Below, one piece after another: positions 52,640 to 61,700 of a DNA stretch of 64,000 nucleotides. The stretch covers positions 30,345 through 94,344 of the forward strand of contig NZ_LMSP01000005.1 in the NCBI RefSeq assembly GCF_001429545.1. The letters are read 5' to 3'. The position numbers were made by a program, and so were the translations under genes. A model generated the notes under the pieces. It ran no database searches, was not told where the DNA came from, and saw nothing but the letters and a program-made list of their open reading frames with translations. The DNA comes from Paenibacillus sp. Soil787. Its GTDB lineage: Bacteria > Bacillota > Bacilli > Paenibacillales > NBRC-103111. Every line of letters begins with the position of its first letter. The stretch's first letter is position 1.

Positions 52640-52777
52640 ATGGAAAAAATGAAAGGTTTTGATTTGATCTGTGCAAGTTGTGGAGAAAAGGCTGAATTGC
52701 GCGGTGGTTACAAATCCGACGGTATAATCCCAAATTCTAAAATTAGTGTTGATTTTGAGTTCGACGAAGATGTGTAA
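52640..52777 (+). CDS. Small Cys-pair protein, 45 residues
   Basis: A 45-codon ORF starting ATG 52640 with AGGAATGGG upstream: it begins MEKMKGFDLICASCGEKAEL and ends in an acidic DFEFDEDV. The CxxC pair suggests a half zinc knuckle. It starts 7 bp after the rlmCD stop codon and is followed by a terminator at 52838. It is probably the first gene carried by the island. Function unknown. Confidence 0.6.
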   Translation: MEKMKGFDLICASCGEKAELRGGYKSDGIIPNSKISVDFEFDEDV

Positions 52778-52837
52778 CGGATTCTAGGCTAATAATTACT
52801 TGTTACAGTTGCCACAACATATTTGACATTACAGACT

Positions 52838-52862
52838 AAGCACCCAAGTGGTGCTTTTTATT
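52838..52862 (+). terminator. Rho-independent terminator
   Basis: AAGCACC-caagt-GGTGCTTTTTATT, a short hairpin with a T-run following the 45-residue gene. Confidence 0.8.
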
Positions 52863-53273
52863 GCATAAAGCCTGTATAACAAAGCAAAAAAGTAGTTTTT
52901 ACTGGTAAATTCTCAGATTTGGTGAGAAAGCTAGAAACCCATAACCACTGATATTAGAGTATTTGCATAATTGATGCATAAACGTTCTTTTTGTCATAGG
53001 CTAAAAAATATTATGTTTAAGGGATCCGCCGCACCGTTAAGGGGAAGTACTTCTGTACAAAATTCAACATTTTTGGGTGATTGAATGTACTTAAGAAAGG
53101 AGCCAAGACCGTAAGAATGCCATTAAGTTATGCTTGAGAAGTGATAGGCAGATGAAACCAGCTCCATAGCTGAAAAGCTTGGGTGTTAGTGCGGTGTTTA
53201 TCGGAAAAATGTTCCAATTTGGGGTGAAAGGTGATAATCTTTTTTTATTAAAATAAAAAGGGGATCAAAATAA
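52863..53273. other. 410-bp gene-free stretch at the island's left side
   Basis: No ORF with a ribosome binding site is found. There are small dyads (GTAC..ATTCAA/TTGAAT.GTAC near 53055-53090; CAGCT/AGCTG near 53160). It may hold a structured RNA or be a remnant; I cannot assign it. Confidence 0.35.
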
Positions 53274-54068
53274 ATGAAAGTAATGGATTTTTTTAATCAA
53301 GGTTGGATTGGATCCTTTATTGGAGCAGTTGGCATCATTTTTTCCATAGTGTTCTATAAGTTTACGCGTGTTAAAAATCAGCTCTCTATTAAAACAAGCT
53401 TTATAAGACTTATCGGAAAAAGAAAATCTCTATCTGATGATGTAGATATATTGTATAAAGGGATTAGTGTGCCTAGGCTTACAAAAAGCTATATAGTATT
53501 ATGGAACTCTGGTACTTCTACTGTAAATGGGAACGATAACATTAAGGACGATAGGCTTAGACTCGAATTTTCCGAAGGTACACAAATTCTTAGAACAAAT
53601 ATAATTAAAGAGAATCGTAGAATCAATAAATTATCCGTTCAACTAGATACTGAGTGTTCTAATTTAGTTAACGTTGATTTTGATTTTTTAGATCCTAATG
53701 ATGGTGCTGTAATAGAATTACTACACACGGATCAAAAAAAATATCCACATATTAAAGGGACCATAAAAGGTATTCCAAAAGGTGTTACAGATCGTGGGAG
53801 AATGATTGATATTAATGAGAAAACAACATATCGTATTTTTGGCTTTAATCTAAATTTAAGTAACTTTTCTAAGTTAGGGACAATGGTCTTTTTTGGTTCT
53901 GTATCAATTTTAGCCGGTATTTTTAGCAACCAAATGCCAGTAACATTAAAGTGGTTATTCATCATTCTCGGGATATTTTATGCTTTGTTAATATTTATGT
54001 ATATTTGGATTATTAGAAAGACTACTTATCCTAAAACGCTACGGGTCGATGATTTGGATTTAGAATAG
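53274..54068 (+). CDS. Membrane protein of unknown function, 264 residues
   Basis: ATG 53274 with AAAAGGGGATC upstream. One N-terminal helix (about 12-30, IGSFIGAVGIIFSIVFY), a soluble beta-rich region (about 45-200, with SYIVLWNSGTSTVNGNDNI), and two C-terminal helices (about 203-250, MVFFGSVSILAGIF and WLFIILGIFYALLIF). I do not recognise the family by name. It is AT-rich, like the rest of the island, and probably an accessory gene. Confidence 0.65.
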   Translation: MKVMDFFNQGWIGSFIGAVGIIFSIVFYKFTRVKNQLSIKTSFIRLIGKRKSLSDDVDILYKGISVPRLTKSYIVLWNSGTSTVNGNDNIKDDRLRLEFSEGTQILRTNIIKENRRINKLSVQLDTECSNLVNVDFDFLDPNDGAVIELLHTDQKKYPHIKGTIKGIPKGVTDRGRMIDINEKTTYRIFGFNLNLSNFSKLGTMVFFGSVSILAGIFSNQMPVTLKWLFIILGIFYALLIFMYIWIIRKTTYPKTLRVDDLDLE

Positions 54069-54104
54069 AAACGATAATTGGTTGCTTACAATCCTCGTCC
54101 TATG

Positions 54105-54118
54105 TTGGAAAATGTAGG
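54105..54118 (+). mobile_element. Candidate attachment-site repeat, right copy
   Basis: An exact copy of TTGGAAAATGTAGG at the rlmCD end (52620-52633). The recombinase C-terminal remnant starts 13 bp later. Confidence 0.45.
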
Positions 54119-54130
54119 TATACGTAAGAA

Positions 54131-54268
54131 GTGTCAGCTGCATTTAAGGAGCAGTACAAAGCGTGGAAGTCTGGACAAATAACAGCAACAGCAGCATATA
54201 AGGCGCTAGGTATGAGTGATAATACCTTTTATCGTAGGGTCAAAGAGCTGGAGCCATCGGTTTTATGA
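54131..54268 (+). pseudogene. Serine recombinase (resolvase/invertase), C-terminal HTH remnant
   Basis: 45 codons reading FKEQYKAWKSGQITATAAYK then ALGMSDNTFYRRVKELE, the DNA-binding HTH that ends resolvase/invertase-type serine recombinases. An in-frame stop precedes it and the catalytic domain is absent. It may start at GTG 54131 but is most likely a remnant of the enzyme that brought in an earlier element. Confidence 0.75.
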
Positions 54269-54305
54269 AAAGGTTATAAAACAATTATTGCCGAGGTGAT
54301 GAAGG

Positions 54306-54419
54306 CTGACGGATAAAAAAGATATTCGCGATGATAGGTTCATTTGGAATGAAGGAGATATCGTTATCACGAAACCTGCAGGCGATAAAACAGAGCCAAA
54401 AGAAACCAATAAGAAGTAA
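54306..54419 (+). CDS. Possible 37-residue ORF with CTG start
   Basis: The frame reads TDKKDIRDDRFIWNEGDIV followed by ITKPAGDKTEPKETNKK to TAA 54419. The only possible start is CTG 54306, preceded by GAGGTGATGAAGG. The composition (charged, no stop) and the terminator just after it support a real small gene, common in mobile DNA; the start codon is weak evidence. Confidence 0.4.
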   Translation: MTDKKDIRDDRFIWNEGDIVITKPAGDKTEPKETNKK

Positions 54420-54421
54420 CG

Positions 54422-54451
54422 AGCACTCACAATTATCGTGGGTGCTTTTCG
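54422..54451 (+). terminator. Rho-independent terminator
   Basis: GAGCACtCAC-aattatc-GTGgGTGCTTTTCG, directly after the 37-residue ORF. Confidence 0.75.
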
Positions 54452-54567
54452 CTTGTATCGATTAAAATGATAACAATGAGAATAGGTTTATTTCCTCCAA
54501 CATCTACCCAATATTATGGTAATATATCAATATATCGACAAATTTCACAGGTTGAGGTGCTAGAAAT

Positions 54568-55799
54568 GAGCCATTTGGCTTTATACGAGAGGCATTTTGT
54601 TCATGATAAACTCAGTACTACAACCCAAACGGTTTCTGAGGCAAGACTTATGGATTCTGTTCCAGAGCAAGACGAGATGCAGCTCGACCGCATCCACTAT
54701 GTTTTATCTATGCTGCAAACGATACTGAGCAAGGCGGATCCGTATTTAGTACCGAGTTCCAATTTGGATACAGCCTAGGGAAATTTAGATAATATTTTAT
54801 CTTATGTCCAAGAGTACAAAAGGTCACGAAGCTCTAGGCAACTGAGTGCTGCATTAAATCATATTGACGCTATATGTAGTATTTTAAGAAGTATATATAT
54901 ACCTATAGGGCCAGAAGAATATGAAACAGTTAAAGATTCTGCTGTTTCACTACGTCAATCGCTCTCACAGCACATGCGTTATGCTCAGAAGGAGGCCGAC
55001 GCAAGCGGAGGATAGAAACAGAACAGGTTCGTGTAGATGGAATTTCAGCAGAGTTTCAACGCCAGTTCACACTAAATGAAGGCAAGCGGGAAGAGGCTTT
55101 CAAAGATAATGAACAAGTGCGACAGGAAGACTTCGACAGTTTTTTCACGGCTTTAGAAAGTAAGGTATCCGATTTTATGACTCAGCTACAGCAAAGTGCG
55201 GAAGAAACAACAGCAAAAATGCTAGCTAACGATGAAGAAAAGATACTTTTAATTGAAAAATTACAGTTGGCATTGGTTTCCAAAGGTGATGATATAATTA
55301 AGAAACTAGCTGAGTACCAGGAAAACGCTAAAAGCATACTTGGCAACATGTCTATCAATAGCCATGCCGCTGGTTACAAAATAGAAGCAGACAAGGCTAG
55401 AAGGACAAAGAACTTATTCTACTGGTTGACCGGAATATCTTTTGTTGGTTTGATTTCGAGTGCTCTATGGAATTCCCTCCATGTCCCTGCGGAGGTAAAC
55501 TGGACCGCGGTAGCTTCAAAATGGGTGGCCACATTTGCAATCTCTGCAGCTGTAACTTATTTTGCCAGACAAGCCGCCAAGCATGACATTAATGAGCGTG
55601 ACAATCGATATATGCAGTTACAATTAGCCACGATGATCCATATCTAGAAATTTTTGAGGAGATGGAGCGTAAGGAAGTTAAGAAAGCTTTAGTTGATCGT
55701 ATTTTCACTGGTGTTCGTCAAGGGAAGGATGCCGAGGAAAAAGCAGCCGGCTTAGCAACCGAGGATTTCGTCAAAATCATCCAGGCGCTACGAAAGTGA
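54568..55799 (+). pseudogene. Coiled-coil membrane protein gene, broken by one stop and two frameshifts
   Basis: A start at ATG 54568 (GAGGTGCTAGAA upstream) reads MSHLALYERHFVHDKLSTTT to an in-frame TAG at 54776-54778. The same frame stays open beyond the stop (GNLDNILSYVQEYKRSRSSR) to about 55013, then a frameshift joins IETEQVRVDGISAEFQRQF, which runs into the 176-codon ORF at 55117-55647. A second frameshift near 55635 joins DPYLEIFEEMERKEVKKALV, ending at TGA 55799. The intact protein would have about 410 residues: a helical, coiled-coil body and two membrane helices near the C-terminal third (LFYWLTGISFVGLISSALW; WVATFAISAAVTYFA). Function unknown. Confidence 0.75.
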
Positions 55800-55856
55800 A
55801 ATTATGTATGAAATAAATGAAGTATTTTTAAAAGATAGAAAGAGAGGCACATAATA

Positions 55857-58757
55857 ATGGTGATGAACATGATAAACGTGATTAACGATTTTTCTTCCCC
55901 CAAATACGATGAGCATCGAATGGCAATCGAAAAGTTGCGTAATAGAGGACGCGACTGGGATTTTATTAAATATTACGGCAAGCAGGATGAGGAAGGGCTG
56001 CAAAATAAACTCGAACTATTACAAGAAGATGGTATGATTCCAGAAGATTTGAATGCACCAATCTGGTTAGCAATTGTAAAGTTTTTGCGTGAAGCAGCAG
56101 AGCGTGAACAAATGATTGAAGAGAAAATTGCCAATAATCGCATATTAAGTCGTCGTCAAGATAATGATTTGACAATCCCAAGTGGCGCTGCGAGTAGCTG
56201 GCAATTATATAAGAACAAGTTAATCCGACAAGGTTGGACTGATGAATCAGTAAAAGATATTGAAAATACAACAATCAGTATTTTAAGAAAGCTCCGAGTA
56301 GAGACTGATAAACCGATTAAAGGTTTAACTATTGGTCATGTGCAGTCTGGTAAAACAGGAAGTATGGCTGCATTAATGGCAATGGCTGCTGATTGGGAGT
56401 TTAACTTATTCATTGTTTTATCCGGAACAATCGAAAATTTGCGTAAACAAACAGAAGAACGCCTAATGAATGATTTAAAAACGTCAGGCAATCTCTCTTG
56501 GGAACGTTTAAGTCAGCTTTCATTAAAGTCAGGTTCATCGCATAAAGTAAGCAGCCTTTTATTAAATAAAGGGTCACGTGAACGTTACTTAAATGTTTGC
56601 CTGAAAAATAAAACGCGTTTGAATGATTTAATCCTTTGGTTAAAAGAAGATGGCAAAAAGCTTTCACAAATGCGTATTTTAATCATTGATGATGAATCGG
56701 ACCAAGGTGGAATCAATACAAATGATATAAATGATTCATTGGCAGAACGTACAGCATTGAATAAAGCAATTGTAGAGCTAGTGAAAATTCAAGCAAAAGA
56801 TGGTTCGAAATCGTTAAGTATGAATTACATCAGTTACACAGCTACACCTTATGCTAACTTTTTAAATGAAGCTTCAGAAGAGTCCCTATATCCACATGAT
56901 TTTATCGCGGTATTAAATCCAGCGAAAGAATATTTTGGTGCAAAACAAATATTTGGATTAGAAAATAATGAATATTATCGCGGGCTACCAATGGTACGTG
57001 AAATTACTGAAAATGACTGTGATTTAGTCAATAGTATCCATAAAGAAGAGGGGGGTTATTTACCACAATCATTTAAAGATGCACTTCATTGGTTTTTATT
57101 AGCGACTTCGATTATGCGTTATCGCAAATATAAAAAGCCGATTAGTATGCTTGTACATACAAGTCAGAAGCAAACACATCATCAAATTTTTGCGGATTTA
57201 ATCAACAGTTATTTCAGTAGTACATCGAAAGTGAAAATCATTGAAGCGTGTCGTGTACTATACGAACAAGAGCAAAAAAAGTTTACAAAAGAAGACTTCG
57301 ATATGGAATTTGAGGTATACCCAAATAAAGATGATGTGAAAGATTATCCACCATTTGAAAAAATTGAAGAAGAGCTAAAACGTTTAATCCGTAATCATCC
57401 TTCTCATATAAATGTGTTAGAAGATACAAAACGATTGGAATATCATGACGGTCTTCATTTATGTATCGATAACTGTGCAAATAATGGGATCACGGAAGAT
57501 TTAGAGCATGTCCGTTTAGTTTACCCAGATCCCAAATCACCGAATTACCCAGCCCCAGCCCCAGCATTTATTGTTATTGGTGGTAGTACGTTATCGCGTG
57601 GTTTAACAATTGAAGGGTTAGTGAGTACATATTTCCTTCGTACGACTTCTCAGGCAGATACATTACTTCAAATGGGGCGTTTCTTTGGTTACCGTAAAGG
57701 TTATGAAATGTTACCGCGTATTTGGCTAACAACGGATACAGAGGCGAAGTTTAAATTTATGGCGACCCTTGAAGAAGAATTACGTGAGGATATTGAAACA
57801 TATATTTTAGAAGGCATGGATGCCAACGAATACGGACCGAAAATTAAAAACTCACCAAAACTAACATGGCTACGTATTACAGCGAAAAATCGTATGCAAA
57901 GTGCAGAGGAAATCGATTTAGACTTCTCTGGGACATCGAGTCAAACGATTGCATTTGATGATGATGCAGCCATTCAAAGACAAAATATCGAAGTAACGGA
58001 GCACTTATTAAATCGTCTAGGCACGCCAAACGAAACACGTAATAGTCGTGGTCTTTATTGGGAAGATGTGCCGTTCCAACAAATTATGGATGACTTTTTT
58101 CGTAAATTCACGTTTAGTAAACAGAGCGAATTCTCCAATATGGAAACCTTCTTTGAATGGTATTCAAAGAAAGAAACGGAAGCCGGCTTTACGAATTGGA
58201 ATGTCGTGTTATCCGGTAGCGGTAAGTTAGATGATGACGAACATAAACAATGGATAGTCGGTGGTCGTGGTGTAGGGCTAGTGACACGTAGCCGTCGTGG
58301 TTCGGCAACTGGCGAAAAAATTAATATTGGTGTGTTACGTGCGCCATCGGATTTATATGCAGATATGACGAAAGAGATGTATGACTCGATTCGAGAGGAA
58401 TTTAAGTTAACGCAAGCTGGGAAAGCAGAACGTGCACGTATCGAAGATGAATTAGAAGAAATTGATCAAGAACAACCAAAGAAAAGTGTTGTGAATGAGT
58501 TGCGTAAAGCTGCTGGTATTGGTTTAACACCGCAGCTACTTTTATATCGTATTGATCAAAATTCGGAATTTAAAAAAAGAAATAGACCAAATACAAAAGA
58601 AGCTAATAGACGTTATGGCTTAAATGCTTCAGAAGATCTAATTGGTGTTAGTTTATTTGTGCCGGGGTATCGTTCGGGCAAAAATTTAGCGACAAAATTA
58701 TCGATTCGTATTGAAAATCCAATTGGAGAGTCTGAAACGGAAGAAGGAAAAGAGTAA
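55857..58757 (+). CDS. Z1-domain ATPase (putative DNA translocase/endonuclease subunit)
   Basis: 966 residues. The Walker A motif is GHVQSGKTGS (Gly160-Lys165-Thr166), Walker B is DDESDQGG (Asp278-Asp282), and later SF2-like motifs are STLSRGLTIEG (near 579) and LLQMGRFFGYRKGYE (near 605), which contains the arginine-finger region. This is the Z1 domain (PF10593) known from the NTPase subunits of CglI and NgoAVII restriction enzymes and from MutL-linked conflict operons. It should hydrolyse ATP and move on DNA. It is the first gene of a five-gene unit and overlaps the next by one base. Its AT-rich codon use differs sharply from the genes left of 52.6 kb. Confidence 0.9.
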   Translation: MVMNMINVINDFSSPKYDEHRMAIEKLRNRGRDWDFIKYYGKQDEEGLQNKLELLQEDGMIPEDLNAPIWLAIVKFLREAAEREQMIEEKIANNRILSRRQDNDLTIPSGAASSWQLYKNKLIRQGWTDESVKDIENTTISILRKLRVETDKPIKGLTIGHVQSGKTGSMAALMAMAADWEFNLFIVLSGTIENLRKQTEERLMNDLKTSGNLSWERLSQLSLKSGSSHKVSSLLLNKGSRERYLNVCLKNKTRLNDLILWLKEDGKKLSQMRILIIDDESDQGGINTNDINDSLAERTALNKAIVELVKIQAKDGSKSLSMNYISYTATPYANFLNEASEESLYPHDFIAVLNPAKEYFGAKQIFGLENNEYYRGLPMVREITENDCDLVNSIHKEEGGYLPQSFKDALHWFLLATSIMRYRKYKKPISMLVHTSQKQTHHQIFADLINSYFSSTSKVKIIEACRVLYEQEQKKFTKEDFDMEFEVYPNKDDVKDYPPFEKIEEELKRLIRNHPSHINVLEDTKRLEYHDGLHLCIDNCANNGITEDLEHVRLVYPDPKSPNYPAPAPAFIVIGGSTLSRGLTIEGLVSTYFLRTTSQADTLLQMGRFFGYRKGYEMLPRIWLTTDTEAKFKFMATLEEELREDIETYILEGMDANEYGPKIKNSPKLTWLRITAKNRMQSAEEIDLDFSGTSSQTIAFDDDAAIQRQNIEVTEHLLNRLGTPNETRNSRGLYWEDVPFQQIMDDFFRKFTFSKQSEFSNMETFFEWYSKKETEAGFTNWNVVLSGSGKLDDDEHKQWIVGGRGVGLVTRSRRGSATGEKINIGVLRAPSDLYADMTKEMYDSIREEFKLTQAGKAERARIEDELEEIDQEQPKKSVVNELRKAAGIGLTPQLLLYRIDQNSEFKKRNRPNTKEANRRYGLNASEDLIGVSLFVPGYRSGKNLATKLSIRIENPIGESETEEGKE

Positions 58758-60763
58758 TGCAAATCGAGATTGCAGAGTTCGGGAAAATGTCCCAATCCGG
58801 CAATTCATTATTAAAACTTATTCAAAATAACGATTTACCAATTTTAGATTTACTTGTACGTGAAGCTGTGCAAAATAGTTTAGATGCGGGTATTTGTGTA
58901 GAAGGGCACGATTCTGTATATGTGGACATTGGCATCAAGGATGTCAATGTCCCAAACTTTGCTAAGCATTTAGATGGAATTACAGATCGATTAAACGAAA
59001 AGTTTGGAGTCTCGCCACAAAAGGCGATTTATATTGAAGATGCCAACACAACCGGATTAACGGGTTCATTAGACTTTAAACATTCGCCAAACGGTAATAT
59101 TTTCAAACTAATTTATGGGATTAGTATGGCACAAGAAACACCAGGTGCTGGCGGGTCTTGGGGATTAGGGAAGACTGTCTATTTCCGTTTAGGCATTGGC
59201 TTGGTTGTTTACTATTCACATATTTTAAATGACGATGGTCAGTACGAGCATCGTTTAGCTGTGACATTGGTAGAAAACGAGAAATTACCAGAAACGATTA
59301 TTCCAAAATCTGCCGGAAAAGTCCCAAGCGGAATTGCTTGGTGGGGCCAACGTGTAGCACCAGTTAGTTATGATACAATTCCAATTACAGATGAAGCAAT
59401 GATTCGTGATATTTTACAATCATTATCAATGAAGCCGTTTGAGGGAAAGCGTTTAGGGACAAAAATCATTATTCCATTTATCGATGAACAGCAATTACTT
59501 ATTAAGCACGAAATTAATCCAGATGAAAACAAACCGTGGGAATCGAATGCAGTAGATTATATTCGTGTGGCAATGCAACGTTGGTATGCACCGCGCTTAG
59601 CTAATGAAAAATATACTTATGGCAAATATTTAGACGGACATATCAATGGAGAGAGACTGGAAAAGGATGATTTTTTACCATTATTCCTTGAGCTACAAAT
59701 GATGTACAACGCAGCTGTAATCGGTAGTAAATCCAAGCGTTATTTTGTCAATGATATTCAAATTCGCAATTATTTTGAAAACAATACCATAAATAATGCG
59801 GGGCGTGTAGCATATAAAAAGTTCACGAAGAATGAGCTAGATATGTTAGCACCACTGAATGGTCCGAGTCCGTTTACATGTGTGAATGAGAAAAATCCGT
59901 TAGGTGAGCAAAATGCACCGTTGATGGCTTATGCGAGAAGACCAGGAATGATTGTTAATTATGAAACAGATGGCGAATGGTGTAAAGGACTTAGTGCAAC
60001 AGAAGAGCACGAATATTTAGTGGCTATTTTTGTGCCAAATTCCATTACGAAATTAGTGAATCCAGATAATGATGTCCTCGATTTAGAGGCGTATTTACGA
60101 AAAAGTGAGATGGCCGATCACACCTCTTGGACAGACATTATTATAAAAAGTAAGCCTCTTGACATTGTTGAGAAAATTCGCTCGCAAATTCTTCGGAAAA
60201 TTAAAGGGTCATATGAAAATAAAGAAGAAGTGAAAGAAAAGCAAGGTATGAACAAACTAGCACGTAATGTCGGAAAGATGCTGTTACCACCGACCGGTTT
60301 TGGTCGTCGTGCTTCTAGTCGCAATCGAGCTGGAGGTACGAAGCTTCCTACTGATATTGGTAGTCGTGGTAATAGTTTTGCGATTGTATCACAAAAATAT
60401 TTAGATACTGGTGCTTTAGAAGTTCATTTTCAACTGAAACTAGCGAAAAATGTCGCTGTATTTACAATAGAGTTATTTATTGCTTCTGAAGGTGGAAAAA
60501 TCTCAGCAACAGATTGGGAATCAGCTGATAGTGTAGGGACACCATTCCCAGCAGTAATTACGGGTATTTTTTTCCCAAATACGGTTGGTCTATTTGGTCG
60601 ATCCGCGGCTCAAAAAAGTGACAACAAAGTGTTGCATGCTGTACGTATTGAGAAAAACGATGTGCCTGTTGAATGTTCAGGCAATTTAATATTCACTTGT
60701 ACGGACCCTCATGTACAAGTCGAAATCTCGATGAAGCCAGAAGGAAGTGTAGACAATGGCTAA
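58757..60763 (+). CDS. GHKL (MutL/Hsp90-like) ATPase of the Z1 system
   Basis: 668 residues. The N-terminal Bergerat ATP-binding fold is clear: N-box Glu36-Asn40 (REAVQNSLDAG), the G1 region with Asp95 (IEDANTTGL), and the glycine-rich lid GGSWGLGKTVYF near 132-143. The rest (about 250-668) is not a known MutL dimerisation domain by eye, though it contains a basic GRRASSRNRAGGTKLPT linker near 515. Such GHKL ATPases are typical partners of Z1 proteins and are thought to act as switchable clamps. It overlaps both neighbours (1 bp and 8 bp). Confidence 0.87.
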   Translation: MQIEIAEFGKMSQSGNSLLKLIQNNDLPILDLLVREAVQNSLDAGICVEGHDSVYVDIGIKDVNVPNFAKHLDGITDRLNEKFGVSPQKAIYIEDANTTGLTGSLDFKHSPNGNIFKLIYGISMAQETPGAGGSWGLGKTVYFRLGIGLVVYYSHILNDDGQYEHRLAVTLVENEKLPETIIPKSAGKVPSGIAWWGQRVAPVSYDTIPITDEAMIRDILQSLSMKPFEGKRLGTKIIIPFIDEQQLLIKHEINPDENKPWESNAVDYIRVAMQRWYAPRLANEKYTYGKYLDGHINGERLEKDDFLPLFLELQMMYNAAVIGSKSKRYFVNDIQIRNYFENNTINNAGRVAYKKFTKNELDMLAPLNGPSPFTCVNEKNPLGEQNAPLMAYARRPGMIVNYETDGEWCKGLSATEEHEYLVAIFVPNSITKLVNPDNDVLDLEAYLRKSEMADHTSWTDIIIKSKPLDIVEKIRSQILRKIKGSYENKEEVKEKQGMNKLARNVGKMLLPPTGFGRRASSRNRAGGTKLPTDIGSRGNSFAIVSQKYLDTGALEVHFQLKLAKNVAVFTIELFIASEGGKISATDWESADSVGTPFPAVITGIFFPNTVGLFGRSAAQKSDNKVLHAVRIEKNDVPVECSGNLIFTCTDPHVQVEISMKPEGSVDNG

Positions 60764-61700
60764 TAAGGTTAGCATGAATCGACTTTATGATGAGGCTATG
60801 GAAGAATTGTTAAATGTCTCGATAGATTTGCAGTTCTTTTATAAAGATGAAGATGGTTCAAAGCAAGTCCTTAATCAAACCGAAGACTATGAGTATAAAA
60901 CATTATTGAGTAATGACGATGATAGCTGGGACTATGTAGAAAAAGGTTTTGGGCTCTCAGGTAAAGTAATATTAGGTAGTCCGTCTAGTATGTTTGGTCC
61001 TACGCAATTGGTCAATGCTGATGCAGAGTTAGGGTTTGCATTGCAATGGTTGTCAAAGCAATCTTCTCAGCGCGGTGTAATCCCTTTTGCAACCATTACA
61101 AGTACAACGCCAAATGACGTGATTATCCCGATTGATTATTATTTCCTAAATGATAAATTATTTGGCGAAGTACATATTTCGCTTGTTGTTTATTTGAAAA
61201 AGGCGAGCCGCAATAGTATGCGAGGACAGGCACAACTACCAGGTACAATTTTAGGTAGGTTAGTAGAATGGGTTGTTATTTTAGATGGCTCTGGTTCGAC
61301 ATTCCCGATTGTGGTTGTAAATGAACCGGATAAACCTTTATGGTTTGTGGATTTCAATTATTCGGAGCCGTTAGTCGAACCGTTTGATAAAGAATATATC
61401 GCGATTTATTTAAATAAAGCACATGTTGCATTCCGATCGATTCAAAAACCAAAAACGAAGCTTGATCAGGCATTGTATGTAGAGTTTTTAGCAAGCGCCC
61501 TGCAGCTTGTTTTGCAAAACTTGATGGAATGTCCGGATTGGCAGGATATTCAAGACGGGAGAAACTGCGAGGAAGGTTCTATCGGGCAAGTCATGCATTA
61601 TTTTAAAACAACACTAAATTGGGATTTCGATACACCAGAAAAACTAGCGATGTCTCTACGCAAAGATTTAGAAACACGAGTAAAGATAGGTGAAATGTAG
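60756..61700 (+). CDS. Unrecognised third component of the Z1 system, 314 residues
   Basis: I do not recognise this family. It is soluble, with no signal peptide or membrane helix. Segments such as YEYKTLLSNDDDSWDYVEKG, FGLSGKVILGSPSSMFGPTQ and LGRLVEWVVILDGSGSTFPI stand out. It overlaps the GHKL gene by 8 bp and its stop overlaps the GTG of the next gene by one base, so it is certainly part of the same translation-coupled unit. It may be an adaptor or a DNA-specificity subunit; this is inference from position only. Confidence 0.72.
   Translation: MANKVSMNRLYDEAMEELLNVSIDLQFFYKDEDGSKQVLNQTEDYEYKTLLSNDDDSWDYVEKGFGLSGKVILGSPSSMFGPTQLVNADAELGFALQWLSKQSSQRGVIPFATITSTTPNDVIIPIDYYFLNDKLFGEVHISLVVYLKKASRNSMRGQAQLPGTILGRLVEWVVILDGSGSTFPIVVVNEPDKPLWFVDFNYSEPLVEPFDKEYIAIYLNKAHVAFRSIQKPKTKLDQALYVEFLASALQLVLQNLMECPDWQDIQDGRNCEEGSIGQVMHYFKTTLNWDFDTPEKLAMSLRKDLETRVKIGEM

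Noticed and set aside
52863..53273. Possible group II intron fragment or structured RNA
   Set aside because: I could not find the conserved 5' GUGYG start, domain V or an intron-encoded protein; only small dyads are visible.
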